DNA of 64,000 nucleotides from assembly GCA_020002185.1 (NCBI GenBank), contig CM034539.1, positions 2,655,108 through 2,719,107 of the forward strand, given 5' to 3'. Position numbers and translations under genes: made by a program. This stretch comes from Paraescarpia echinospica. Lineage: Eukaryota > Annelida > Polychaeta > Sabellida > Siboglinidae. Below, piece by piece: positions 1 to 11,269 of the stretch. Position 1 is the first letter of the stretch. Each line of letters begins with the position of its first letter. The notes beneath the pieces are model-generated. The model ran no database searches. It was not told the DNA's origin and worked only from the letters and a program-made list of their open reading frames with translations.

Positions 1-510
1 TACACAAACAACTCCAATGCGCATAACAAACACGTAATTTAATACAAGAAAATCAAAAAGCCAAGTTGCAGTTAGTGCCATTGATTCGTGCGGCATATGA
101 CAACTCAAATATTTTACGAAAAGGCTGCTTAAGTATTATTATCCATAAACTCTATTCTGCTACATCCAGCTGCATTTTTCATCCGGAGTTGTCTAACACC
201 ATTCACGTCAGAGGCAGTCTTTGAGTACTTTCGAATGTTCTCCTGATGTTGTAGTCAGTGGCAATGTTGCCACTTCATTCTTTCTGACAACATCTGGAAT
301 ATTAACGTACAAATATTTAATTTCTTCAATAAAGGTACCACATTGTACAATGCCTAGTATCTAAAAAATATTAAACATATTTATCTCACAATAAGTTCAT
401 ATAAAATCATTTTACTTTACTTTTATAAAATAATTCCAGGTTTCTCATCAACACAAGAATTTTAAAATAGCGTCCACAAAACTTTATTTTGAAATATAGT
501 TATCCTTTGA
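1..510. other. AT-rich sequence, nothing recognised
   Basis: No coding similarity, repeat array or structural RNA was recognised here. It abuts the truncated inner end of the CR1-type fragment that follows. Confidence 0.4.
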
Positions 511-804
511 TTAAATATGCATGCAATAATTCTGCGCAAAACGAGAAAACTGTATTTCACACCAAACCACAGGAATGTGCCTACTTGTAAAAATATAGTC
601 TAGGCATCTTAAGACTTTTAACCTAGCTACCTCCTTCTCCAGACATTCCACCTTCCAACACCCCACGCACTGAAAGGTGAATGTCTCTTCCTTGGTCTCT
701 GCCCATGACTTCCCACAGCCGGATAGCGCAAAATCCACCCAACTATGGCAGTCGTCGCACACCAAGTGTCTCTTTGCATTGACTTTCTGCTTGCAAGGCG
801 CCAT
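511..804 (-). pseudogene. CR1-type LINE ORF1 N-terminus, PHD-like zinc finger (truncated)
   Basis: The frame starts with a true ATG at 804 (MAPCKQK) and shows a Cys/His zinc-binding layout (CKQ, CDDCH, SGCG, CVGC) typical of the PHD-like finger that opens ORF1 of CR1-group LINEs. A short charged helix follows (CLEKEVARLK). Its last residues align with the start of ORF1 in the longer copy at about 41.8 kb (CLQKEIVRL), which places it in that element. After about position 605 the similarity ends, so the copy is truncated and only the start of ORF1 remains. A role in nucleic-acid or protein binding of the LINE RNP is known for the class; activity here is unlikely. Confidence 0.7.
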
Positions 805-1497
805 ATCAGAATTTATTTAATAATAATAATCTAATTGGCTATTTAAAATAGTTTCGTCAACTGTGTTTACACTATTCACTGTCTATGTAGTATTTAAGAA
901 GACTGTTTACTGTGCACAAATGTTACACTTTACGTAAGGTTGCCTTGTTTATTTCGGTTACAGTTTTTGGTTATAGTCACAGCTGACTATCTATCCTATC
1001 AGAAATGCTAACGTTAGCGGTAGTGACCTAATTTAAATACAATTAATTACTTTACGCTAAACTGCCTTATTTAGTTATGTTATACCGCGCCCTACCGAAT
1101 ACGTGGTCACTAGCTACATCAACTTAGTTCGCCTGGTTATTGCAAATGCTTAATTTTAACAACAAAACTACCTAATCAAAATGTCTAGCATATACTGGCT
1201 AACACATATATTATCTGATGTAAGTAGTTTTATGTTTGTTACTTGATCACCTATATATTCTACCACATAATGAGGTTTGATAAATCTTGTTTACAAACTT
1301 ATCGTAGGCTAACTTACCCTATTATCACTCACTAAACTAAAGTTTTCTAAAATACTTTATCTAACTAACTTTAAACATAACTGCTACTCAATATATGTTT
1401 ATTGCTACTTTATGAATGATATTAAGGCAAGAATAATACTTTTCAATTAGTATTTCCACTTGTTTATCAACTTATTTTGCACCACCAATTTCTAAGA
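805..1497 (-). mobile_element. CR1-type LINE 5' UTR (copy 4)
   Basis: Read on the minus strand from about 1497, this matches the 5' region of the plus-strand copy at about 41294-41790. Shared words include TAGAAATTGGTGG, AAGTTGATAAACAAGTGG and CTTGCCTTAATATCATTCAT. It leads directly into the ORF1 ATG at 804, so it holds the 5' UTR and presumably the internal promoter of the element. Confidence 0.75.
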
Positions 1498-2317
1498 TCT
1501 ATCTCCGCCAAATATAGCCTCGAACAAGTCTCTTGTATATGTCGGACAGCGGTGCGTAATGCTTTTTGGTGTGTCATCGTATGGTGCAACTCGTGATATT
1601 AGTTTGCTGAAGGCATGGTCGTCAACTTATGGTGACTGGATCGACGGTGATGAATATGTCAGGTGTATGTAACGTAAATCATCGTAGGTATCGATGACAA
1701 CCCCGCAATGCCGACAGGAATGTTCCTTCATCGTATCTACAACTGGAGGTGAGGCATCTTTGCACGTTTCTATATATCATACACTCAGTTACGTCACGGA
1801 CCAATGGCTGCATTAATGGGTGGACGGAGTGGTGTGTGGCTACGTGTGATCAATGACTATACACAGTTGGATGTGAGTCACATGTCAGCAAACTCAGGTA
1901 GACGGGAGACCTTAGAGAAATATACAGTGTATGTATGCGTGTGTGTCTAAGGTGCCTGCTAGTGAACTCCGACAGAGGAATAGTGTGAGCATGACTAAAA
2001 GACATGTAAACAGACATATGAATAGTGCGTGCGTGCGTGTGTTGAATACATTGGAAAGTCACTCTACTATACGAAAGGTTATAAGAACAACCAAGAGTAC
2101 CATTTCAACTAATTTTATTCTCTGAGACTAACAATTACAATGATTTTCATAATACATTGTTGTCTCAATACACTAAATATATAATGTCAAAGAACAAACA
2201 GGTATTGGATTGAACAACAACAACACTACTTTCACACCATAAACTGACTAAGAACAAACTCGTCTTATCTACAACATAGTATTCGACTATAAAACAACAA
2301 CTATAATACGTGTTAAT
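1498..2317. other. unique sequence, nothing recognised
   Basis: No gene, repeat family or RNA was recognised. Two short overlapping open frames on opposite strands (about 1850-2125) have no recognisable domain. Confidence 0.35.
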
Positions 2318-2699
2318 CTAAAACTACTAAGCACAACCTAGCATTAACTTTTAACCACTAATTACCCTCAATCACCTATAATTACCCTTAATTATCCTTA
2401 CTTACCACTTGATTAACCTTGAGTTTCCCTTAATTTCACCTAGTTACCTCTTATTTACCCTTAATTACCCCTAGTTACACTTAGTTACCCGCAATTACCC
2501 CTCAGTTAGCCTTACGTACCATTAATTACCTCTAGTTACCCTAAATTACCCCTTAGTTACCCCTAATTACCCTTAATTACACTCGATTACCCATTAATTG
2601 CTCCTAATTACCTCTTATTTACCATTTATTTACACATAGTTACCCTTAGTTACCTTTAGTTAAACACAATTACCACTAAAACTACTAAGCACAAGCTAC
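2318..2699. repeat. degenerate ATTACCCTTA-type minisatellite, first block
   Basis: About 340 bp of imperfect 10-11 bp units around TTACCCCTAA. The block is bracketed by near-identical 22-bp direct repeats starting at about 2318 and 2676 (CTAAAACTACTAAGCACAA plus three bases, one mismatch). It resumes at about 7925 with the same leading phrase AGCATTAACTTT, so the array was split by the insertions between. Confidence 0.8.
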
Positions 2700-3800
2700 C
2701 AACCGGAGTCAAGCAGTGGTCGTGGAGAACACTAGATCCAGCTTCAATGATGTCCGTTCAGGAGCACCTCAGGGCTCGGTCCTGGCCCCTGCTTGTTCTT
2801 AGCATACATCAATGACTTGCCTGAGAACCTGATATCACCATCCAGACTGTTTGTTGATGACAGCTGTAAACACCGTGGTAAAGGCAATGAAAGACCAAGA
2901 GCAACTACAACAAGATCTCCAGCGACTAGCCGAGTGGGAGAAGCACTGGGACATGGCCTTCCACCCAGAGAAGTGCACCACACTGCCTGTCACCAGAGCC
3001 AGGAAGGTCCCGAAGCACCCCTACCAGCACCATGGCCACACACTTGAGACCACAGACTCCGCAAAGTACCTTGGCATCACCATCAACAAGGACTTGGGAT
3101 GGAACACCCTCATCGACAACATCTTGTGGAGGAATTTCAAAATAGGGTCGATCTCCATCAAGCAGACAGCCTATCAGTCCTTCGTAAGGTCCATCTTAGA
3201 GTATGCTTAAACAGTATGGGACCCCCATACCCAAGCGCCATGAATAAAATGGAGGCTATAAAACGAGGAGCTGCCAGTTATGTCCTTAGGCGCTACCACA
3301 ACACTTCTAGTGGACATGCTTGATGAACTGCAGTGGCTCACTCTACAATCACGCCGCCAATTAGCTAGACTGACCATGCTGTACAAAATTCACAACAACC
3401 ACGACAGTGCCACTGGACTAAAGAGTAAGCTGAAGCCGCCACCAACACGCCAACGACGCGGCCACAGCCATCAGTTCTCTCAGCCACAGTGTCGCACTCA
3501 GAACCACCAGCACTCGTTCCTGCCCAGAACCATCAGGAAATGGAACGACCTTCCAGTCCCAATAGTGGAGGCCAGCACAGTCGACACTTTTGTGTCAAGG
3601 ATCTCCAGACTGACATTCAATTGCTAGGGTCAAAACGTAGTATTAGTAGTAGCTTTGTAGTTGTTTTTTGTTTTTCTGTATGTCTTGTTTTGTTCTCTTG
3701 GGCCTACCACTGCCTTATGCAGGGGTAGGGCCGGCTAGCCTCTTGCATAAGAGGTGAAGGGCGAATGATGGTAGCCTGCCGGCAGCTCCACCACAGTTAA
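2700..3800 (+). mobile_element. 5'-truncated CR1/Jockey-like LINE, 5' part of split copy
   Basis: Reverse-transcriptase C-terminal half in several frames: GAPQGSVLAP then AYINDLPEN (about 2755-2830), FVDD in the catalytic box (about 2850), then DSAKYLGITINKDLGWN (3053-3105) and a 3' end with FLPRTIRKWNDLP (3517-3555), typical of this LINE group. Coding ends at 3627. The 3' UTR is interrupted at 3800 by a TTAA-flanked transposon and continues at 7794. Frameshifts and a stop near 3210 make it inactive. Confidence 0.85.
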
Positions 3801-3986
3801 GGGCCAATGTCCCAAAAAGTGTACAATTAGGTTTTAACAGGTCCAAAAATAAATGTTTAATTCTGAACAATTAAGTTATATTTTCTCATTGTACATATAT
3901 TGAGGCGAATTTTTCCATAAATGGGTCAATGTAATATGGGTTACTTTTGCTATGACAGTCACTTGAAGTCAAACGTGATTTTCATC

Positions 3987-6900
3987 GCGTGTCCAGCGTC
4001 ATCGACGGAAAATTACAATATTTGCTACAATTAGAGCATTTAAAATTACATGTAAAGGGGAATTTTTTTTTATCATCTAGTGTACATGCCATTTAATAAG
4101 AATCAAGAGGTAGACGATTAAATTTGACTTGGAAACATTCCCTTTCCTCGTTGGTGCTATGGTGATAGTTTTTGCACTCTATTGTTTCTTGGAATGGCCT
4201 ATTTTCAATTAGTGCAGCTCTCTCAGAAAAGTGTGTGGAATTATAACTGATACAAAATCAGTAAATATGGTTAGTTATCTTTGTGTGTGCCAACTGTCAT
4301 ATGCGTCCGGGGATCGAGACTAGGCAAAAAGTGAGCTAAGAAATGAGTATGTACTGCTGACGCTGGACACGCAATGTAGCTTTAACTGAAGACAATCATT
4401 ATCCTTCGTCACAAATTACAAAACAACTACGAACACCATTTTAAACATGCAGCGGCATGGATAATAATGTCTACATTGAATTCTTATTGTTCCTTATAGT
4501 CAGTCAAAGTATATTTCTGCACCTTCTTCGTACCATCTTTCACGGCATTCTTCTTGCCTGGCAGAAGTGTAAATTTATCCGGTCTCTTCATGAACTCCTT
4601 CCCGTGTAACCGCATACGTCTGGCCTTCAAGTTGTGTGCTGTATTTTGTCCTGCGAAACCATTCTTGCGGAGAACGCATCGTCGGTCTAGGTGCAACTTC
4701 TTCGCGACCATGCTTCCTGCCCGACTTCTCTTCAGGTGACGTCCTGTGAAGAGTGACTGCCTTTTCTTGAATGGAATATCTTGCAATTCCATCACAAGTG
4801 ATTCATGGGCAGCGAGAACCTTTCTCACTTCTTTGTTTCGCAAATGGTTCAATCCGTCCTTCCTCATTATTATGTCAGCACGGCGTATCAGCGTTGTCAA
4901 AAACGGTGTTTATGGGAGTCGTATCTGTTCTTGTTTGCCTTAATCCTTCTTTCTGATTACGAGTAGAGCGCTTTAAATTATTCTCCAAAACCCATACACG
5001 TCTTTGCAGCCTCTTAGTCTTCACCTTCAAGGCGTTTAGCTTCTTTTCCTGGGTAGGTTTCCAGCAGTGGGTATTTCAGCTGTCACGTCAGCTCCTAATT
5101 CTTGTGCTACTGATTAATGTAGTTAGGTAAAATTAATCTTCACGACCAGGGTTTCTCTGAAGGAAACAAACAAGGACACAGGTTGTACTTAAGTTAATAA
5201 GACAGCATATAAACATATATATTCTTATAATATAAACAATGAATATTAAGCCGGGAATTATATGTTTTTTAAATTACGGTTTACAAATATGTGTTAGTGT
5301 TATAATGTAACAGAAATAAGTATATATATCACCACGCGGGCGGTACTCTGTGAAAAATTGTGTCCATAACAAGAACATCGGTTGTCATAATCGTAGCCCA
5401 TGCAGTTGGTTTGTAAACGATAGCAGTCCTCCATTTTGACCTATATATTACAGGGAAGAAACATACCTTATTTAGCATGCACAACATAAAACAAAACATG
5501 CACCCAAATATAAATTATGCTCTTATGCGAATATTTGCTTAGTTGTACATTATCTTGTTACACATTTCTGAAGAAAAAAAAAAATATCTTGCAGAGTTAG
5601 TATCATAAATCGTATGGTGTAATGGTTTACAAGTTTGTAACACAACACACAATGCCTGATAATGGTACGTATTCTGAGTCAGCCAAACTGCGAAGACGTA
5701 GGCACCTCACTTGTAGTAGGTGGAAGGGATGGGTCGAGTCTCTTCGACTTCCTAACTTCCACTGTAAGAGTTGCCGCTGCAGATGTCTTGCTCTATATGC
5801 AAACATTTATATTTTACACATTAATAATCAATCATTTCTACATTAACCATTGATATGTAACAGAAAGCTTACATGTAATATTAAAATAAATGTAGGCAAT
5901 TACTTGAAGAAAAGTCAAACTCAAGACAAATATGTTATCGTACGATACTTACTTTTATAGCTTTGCGCGCGCGCTGAGCTCTCAGCTTATGGTCTGGGAG
6001 GTATCTTGCGCAGACATGATATGCCCGGTTCTGAGCGGAACGATGGGCCAAGATGTGGGGGGTCTTGTGCTATCTTTCTATCTCGGTAACGGTGCGAGAT
6101 CTTAGCACAATACATTTGCGTGTCGTGGCTTGCCATGATAATGCCTCTTTGGTTTTACAGGGTACTCTAAAAAATGTAGAACGCAATATTAATTATTCTG
6201 TATTTTGTTTTTGTGAAACGCTTAAATGCTTTTGAAAATAATTCAATGAGATGAGCAGATCACGTGAGATAACGGATACAGTAGTATGTAAGCGATATGC
6301 GTTGCAGGATCACAGCCATAGCTGCATGTCCAGCCTTACTGCCGTGAGTGAGTAAGCCCATTGGCCTTAATTCTTCAAATTACCTTTTAATATCACCCAA
6401 ATGCATTATATCGTTTTGCTACCTGTCTTGTTCTTCAAACGTATATTAATAGCTATTGCTTAAACGGAAATTATTCTTAGATATGTTGATTTTTATCATT
6501 AATCTGCAAGTGTCCAGCGTCAGTACGGTTTGTTTGTAATAATGTGTTCTTCTAAATTGTATGTGAAATGTTTTCTTTTATATGAAGAGCAACATGTACT
6601 TGACACATCTACACTAAAAGTTAGGATGTCAGTGTCAACTACAGCCGGTAAATATACATTTGGTTAAATTGGCGTGTCCAGCGTCATCAAGTTGCTTAGA
6701 CATTAGGATTGTCATATATTAACTTTCCCGCAGATCAACGTATCAAATTATCGTTCATTGGTTTGTTAGAACACAGCTGTTAAGTATACTAACGCTATAA
6801 GTGGTGTTACCTTTATTAATTTACCATATCAGCCTTATTCTATTACACCATTTCATATGAAAAACGTACATATAGGACCACAACTCATCAAATATTTATT

Positions 6901-7410
6901 GTAGGAAACAAAAAAATACCCACCAGCATAGAGGCGACCGCCACGGATACACTGATCACTGTAGTTCCTACATATCAAAGTAGAATGCGCTCTCAGCAGT
7001 CTTTCTCGGTAATCCCACAGATGACAATGGACACTCAGTGACGCTGAACACGCTCCAATATCGGTTTTATCCTTATTTGACCAAGAAATATTGTGAATAT
7101 TGCTATTGCCATTGTTGGGGTTATAGCATGGTGGTTGCTGGTATGTACAAAAAAAAAAAAAACGGCGAACGTTTCCTATTGTTTTGAAAATATCCTTTTC
7201 TATCTATGACGCTGGACACGCAGCTAAAACGCCACTCCATATTTTGTTTACTTGAACGTGTTATATTTTCGTCGAATTTAGGTTTAGACCCATATTTCTT
7301 GATATATCATTTACTTAACATGTAGGAAAAGAATACATGTATAGGTATCCTACAACGACAATAATAAATTAATGTAATTTACCCGTGTAAACCGATGACG
7401 CTGGACACGC
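3987..7410. repeat. seven dispersed copies of GTGTCCAGCGTCA-type motif
   Basis: The core GCGTGTCCAGCGTCATC or its complement occurs at 3987-4003 (+), 4358-4372 (-), 6510-6522 (+, core only), 6672-6688 (+), 7039-7053 (-, one change), 7207-7221 (-) and 7394-7410 (-). All lie inside the TTAA element and I saw none outside it. They are placed like subterminal transposase-binding repeats, though that role is inference. Confidence 0.75.
4484..5080 (-). pseudogene. basic coiled-coil protein remnant of the TTAA element
   Basis: On the minus strand a Lys/Arg-rich heptad-like stretch (KKLNALKVKTKRLQRRVWVL, about 5045-4985) is followed, after a frameshift and stop near 4875, by a second open stretch from 4900 to 4484. 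That part contains VRKVLAAHESLVMEL and, near its end, LLPGKKNAVKDGTKK. From memory of multicopy animal proteins this layout recalls a transposon-associated family that has a coiled coil, a VRK-x-L-x-x-H block and a xPGKK block. No catalytic domain follows, so the gene is partial. The assignment to the surrounding element rests on position. Confidence 0.45.
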
Positions 7411-7793
7411 ACAAATTGGTCATTATAGAAAACGCAATGTACATTTTTTAGCTTTAATTTTTTAAACATGATTTTTTACTGTACATTTCCAATATATACT
7501 CCATTTGCCCAGTGAACTCAGAACAAAAAAATACAGCACTGTTTTTGTATGGCACTACTTCAAACTTTGGAAACTTCAATTGGACACGTCGTTTTGGCCG
7601 TTTTTGGCAACTTACGGCCAATTTCTGCCATTTAAAAAAATTATAAAGCTGTCAAACCTTACATGTCCTGAAAGAACGTAATGTCATTAATTAATGGTGA
7701 AATTTTCTTTAGGCTGACTTTATAATTGACGATGTGAGAGATAAAAGACACGATTTTTGTCAATTGTACACTTTTTGAGACATTGGCCCTTAA

Positions 7794-7924
7794 GGTTTCT
7801 TTGTAGGGTGTATTTTTATATATTTTGTAGGAGATATGTTTTTCTTTTCAAATGCCAGCTCCCCAGAATAGTGGCAGAATAATCAGGTATTGATTGTGGC
7901 CACTTAACGGAAGAAGAAGAAGAA
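7794..7924 (+). mobile_element. 3' UTR end of the split LINE
   Basis: Continues the LINE 3' UTR interrupted at 3800 and ends in a short (GAA)n tail at about 7912-7924, after which the minisatellite resumes. Confidence 0.65.
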
Positions 7925-8180
7925 GCATTAACTTTGAACCCCTAATTACCCCTTTGCCTCTAATTATCATTAATTACCCATTACTTACCTTTTAGTTACC
8001 CATAATTACCATAATTACCCGTGATCACCCAGTAATTTCCCCTTTTTACCTCTTACTTACCCTTTAATACCCATAATTACACTAAGTTACTCCTAATTAC
8101 CACTTAGTTACCCCTAATTACCCCTTAGTTACTCATAAATAATCTTAATGACACCTCAGTTATCCCTAATAAATTACATA
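7925..8180. repeat. ATTACCCTTA-type minisatellite, second block
   Basis: Same decamer-type units as 2340-2690, beginning with AGCATTAACTTTGAACC, the counterpart of the phrase at about 2341. It is the displaced right half of the array split by the LINE. Confidence 0.75.
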
Positions 8181-8194
8181 CTCATCACCACCGC

Positions 8195-8551
8195 ATGAGA
8201 TCTATAAAACCCAAAAGCAATAGAGCACTGTCCAGTAAGCAACAATCTTATTTGCATTCATTGCTTATTCCATTAAAAAAAATATCCAGCTTCGATCATC
8301 TAGTTCTGACCTACGTTTTGTTCCTAAAGTCAACACTAACATTGGAACTATGGCTTTTTTTGTTGCTGCACCAACTCTTTGGAATATGCTCCCTCTTAGT
8401 GTTAGATCAGTTGAAAATACTACAAACTTTTGTCGTCATTTAAAAACTGATGTTTACAACCTTGCTGATAATTCCTGTTGTATTTATTCAGTTTTCTTAG
8501 TTCGAGTAGGGCATAGCAACACATAAGTCTATGACTTCAGCTATGTCCTTT

Positions 8552-8590
<39 letters not shown>

Positions 8591-8640
8591 ACCATACTGT
8601 GCATGTATTATGTTGTTGTTGTTGTTGTTGAATAAACGAA
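8195..8640 (+). mobile_element. L2/CR1-group LINE 3' end fragment
   Basis: Across two frames it encodes the conserved C-terminus of LINE ORF2: a SSDHLVLTYVPKV-like stretch, then FFVAAPTLWNMLPLSVR (about 8350-8408) and CRHLKTDVYNL. The same order is seen in the longer copy at 33.6-33.8 kb. It is followed by (CAG)n at 8552-8589 and (GTT)n at about 8611-8630. Confidence 0.75.
8552..8630. repeat. (CAG)n and (GTT)n microsatellites
   Basis: About 13 CAG units followed by a short unique stretch and about six GTT units, inside or just after the LINE 3' end. Confidence 0.9.
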
Positions 8641-8815
8641 TGTAAATAAGTAAATAAGATCCACCGTATCTCCCTAGCGCCTTGACTCATCTGTTGACAA
8701 CTGGAATGCTACTGATGGATTTTGAGATTGACCAATCCTTTTGTTTTGATGCGCCTCTGAGCTTGGTTTCCAAGGATTTAGGCGCAATAGTAGTTATCTT
8801 ATTATAATTATTATG
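8641..8815 (+). mobile_element. second LINE 3' UTR fragment
   Basis: Contains GCGCCTCTGAGCT, TTTAGGCGC and a TTATTATAATTATTATG tail, matching the 3' UTR of the L2-like copy at 33880-33942 (GCGCCTCTGAGCTC, TTTAGGCGC, ATTATTAT). It is the 3' terminus of another truncated copy or a SINE that shares the tail. Confidence 0.6.
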
Positions 8816-10302
8816 TTGTCATCCGTTAATCTAACATACATACTTGGGAGGTCAAGCGCACGTTACGAGAGTCAGTGGGCGATAAACCACATAATTGCCA
8901 TTACTTAACTCGCCAAGGCGTTTCAGATTTATGTTGTCCTCGGGACATGCCTTGTCGTAACCGTTCGCCATGTTGTCGTTAGTTCAGGAGTCGGTGTGAA
9001 GTTGTTCGACGTTGCTAGAGAGTGAATGTTATACTTCACCAGATTTTGGTAGGTTTATATACACGCAAATGACACAGGTGTCACTCATGTGATACAACAG
9101 GACAATGGTACCACGTGTTGGAATCCGCTCGCGGTGCCTGGGCGTTAGTGATAAGGCATGTGACTCCACTTATCTCCTGCATTCGGCCATCTGTTTTTAA
9201 TAACCGTATGACGACAACCGTTAGTTCAAGAGCGTTCCGTACACTTTCTAATAAAGTTCCTCAACTGCATGAGAATAACGCCCAGTATATTCTTACCCAC
9301 TCTGCCACGCCTCGAACTCTTGCCCCAATATCCTTCCGCACTAGGAACATTTTCAAACACACGTGCGTTCCCTGTATTCATCAAACGTTTGCGCATTTGA
9401 GAGTCACGGAATTTCACACATCAAATGGCGTACATTATCTGTCGCCGTTGAGCTAGCCATGCGGATGTTAATTCCGCTTTCCATGTTATACGCTTACTGA
9501 GATATTTCGCCTGTAATCCGCTATGTGCAGTCTGGATCTTTATCGCTGTGATTACATCGTCAAAATACCTGGACTTTTTGTATTGGTACGCAGCTTCTGC
9601 GCAACAGAAGTATTCGCCCCATATGTAGATATTACACGGACAGGAAATGTCCAGCTCCCCTAAATTGTACGTCCATTTTCACCATATGTTGCATCTGTTT
9701 AACGTTAGCACTAGCCACTCGTAACGCTGTTGTCTTCTCGATGTCTGGACGTCGTAGCATGTGACGGGGTTATGTCCTCACTAATTGACGGCTGTTTCTC
9801 ATAAGACAGGCTCACACAGTTGTTATCTCCTCGCTGCTTTAGCGCCGCAGCGTGTGACGCCATTCTGCACTCGCTATTTTTTCTGATATGACTTGTACTT
9901 TGCAAATTCTCTCTGCGCAATGTGTCTGCATAATCGGACTGGCTATTAACAAATACCTCTCCTATGTGTAAGATTTACGTATAATTCGTACAGACCGTTT
10001 TCAAAATTGTGATTTACGGTGCAAAGTGGCATCGGTGTTGATAGATAATTAAAACTTTGTAAACATTGACATATGGTGGTTTTTTATTCATACTTATACT
10101 CGATAGGACACTGGAATTCATCTTACACTCATCCAGTACAAATACCATATTCCACCTGGTGTTAATATTTGCACTTCTTTCCGCTAGGTGACAGGTCATG
10201 TGACCACCATGACAGGTACAGTCTTAGCATTTCTCCATGGGGCCACAGCCACCCCCCGGTTACGTGTTATGATGGACCAAAGTACTTCTAACGTGTGTTT
10301 TT
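8816..10302. other. no recognised gene
   Basis: One open frame at 9115-9456 (+) has no recognisable domain, transmembrane segment or conserved pattern. No repeat was recognised. I would not call a gene here. Confidence 0.35.
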
Positions 10303-10383
<81 letters not shown>

Positions 10384-10445
10384 TGTGTGTGTGGTTGTGC
10401 AATCATGCTTGCGTGCATGTGTGTGGGGGGCGCGTGTGCGCGCGC
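10303..10445. repeat. (TG)n microsatellite
   Basis: Long GT/TG dinucleotide run, with interruptions, that creates spurious open frames on both strands. Confidence 0.95.
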
Positions 10446-10866
10446 GTGTGTATGTATATTTGGACCTTCTTGGCTATTTTGGAATTACTCTAATATAATT
10501 TAATCTCCGTTTACAATACCACTGACCATGTGCTAAAGCTCTCACCTTCACCATAATTATAATGTTTTAGAAATGATCGAAATTCGTTGTTTCTGGCACG
10601 ACCATCAAATGTATTACAAGTAAAACCAACACTACACTCGGTGTGCTTAGAGCTACCGGTTACAATGATAACAGCATGTCTTAACCTATGAGTTTGTCCC
10701 TGGCGAACTGTTCAAACCACTAACGTAGTGGGTTCTAGTGGGAGTGCTTTGAATGTTCTACACCGGCCCCCGCTGAATAATATAGTACAGTATAACTGAT
10801 TGTTCCAGCCTTACACACCCCGTTTAAAACCCCAAAAAGGCAGGCACCAAAACAGACACAACGTGT

Positions 10867-11020
10867 GTATTCATAGAGACCAATTAACAATTACGTTGAA
10901 CGCCGATGCACATTGCTTTCCGTAAGTCGGCATAAGATGTCTTATTACAAAAACAGCCATCATCACCATTACCTCGTGCATCGGCATTCAACGTAATTAT
11001 GAATTGGTCTCTATGAATAC
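10867..11020. mobile_element. 154-bp foldback element (MITE-like)
   Basis: The ends form an inverted repeat of about 43 bp: GTATTCATAGAGACCAATT at 10867 and its complement ending at 11020, continuing through ACGTTGAA and GCCGATGCAC with a few mismatches, around a loop of about 70 bp. It has no coding capacity. The superfamily cannot be assigned because no clear target duplication is seen. Confidence 0.7.
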
Positions 11021-11269
11021 AAACAAAAAGGCCGGGGCAATATGTGCGAGGTAGCCAAGTGCATTTCATCCATTGTAGTACATTCGAAATACTGTGCCGT
11101 TCAAAACACAACAATAGTAGTAGCTTGAATTTTCCACCGAGTCCAAAGCCTCCTGGCAGTGGACGACCGCGATGCAGAGCGGGATGGTATATCCTTGACA
11201 CTTCTCATTGAGTTGGAATACGACGTGGGTGTTCTCTTTCGTTGAGTACATCCTTGTGATTCCTGCTTG

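Larger units (their letters stand above)
3801..7789. mobile_element. TTAA-flanked DNA transposon with 28-bp TIRs
   Basis: Both ends carry a 28-bp inverted repeat beginning GGGCCAATGTC and ending GTACAATT, with one mismatch, and both are flanked outside by TTAA (3797-3800 and 7790-7793). The left and right flanks join into one continuous LINE 3' UTR, confirming insertion. TTAA duplications are known for piggyBac and Kolobok superfamilies. The G-rich rather than CCC terminus is closer to Kolobok, but I cannot assign it firmly. Inside are seven copies of a 13-17 bp motif and remains of one basic protein. Much of the interior is AT-rich and non-coding, so this copy is probably non-autonomous. Confidence 0.85.

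Noticed and set aside
2340..2690. Interstitial telomere array
   Set aside because: Units are 10-11 bp and vary. There is no run of perfect CCCTAA hexamers, so it is described as a minisatellite.
5610..5690. tRNA-like phrase TATGGTGTAATGGTT
   Set aside because: Resembles a tRNA D-arm, but no TTCGA-type T-arm or acceptor pairing follows.
9115..9456. 113-codon plus-strand open frame
   Set aside because: No recognisable domain, composition or splice partner. Kept only as an unassigned region.
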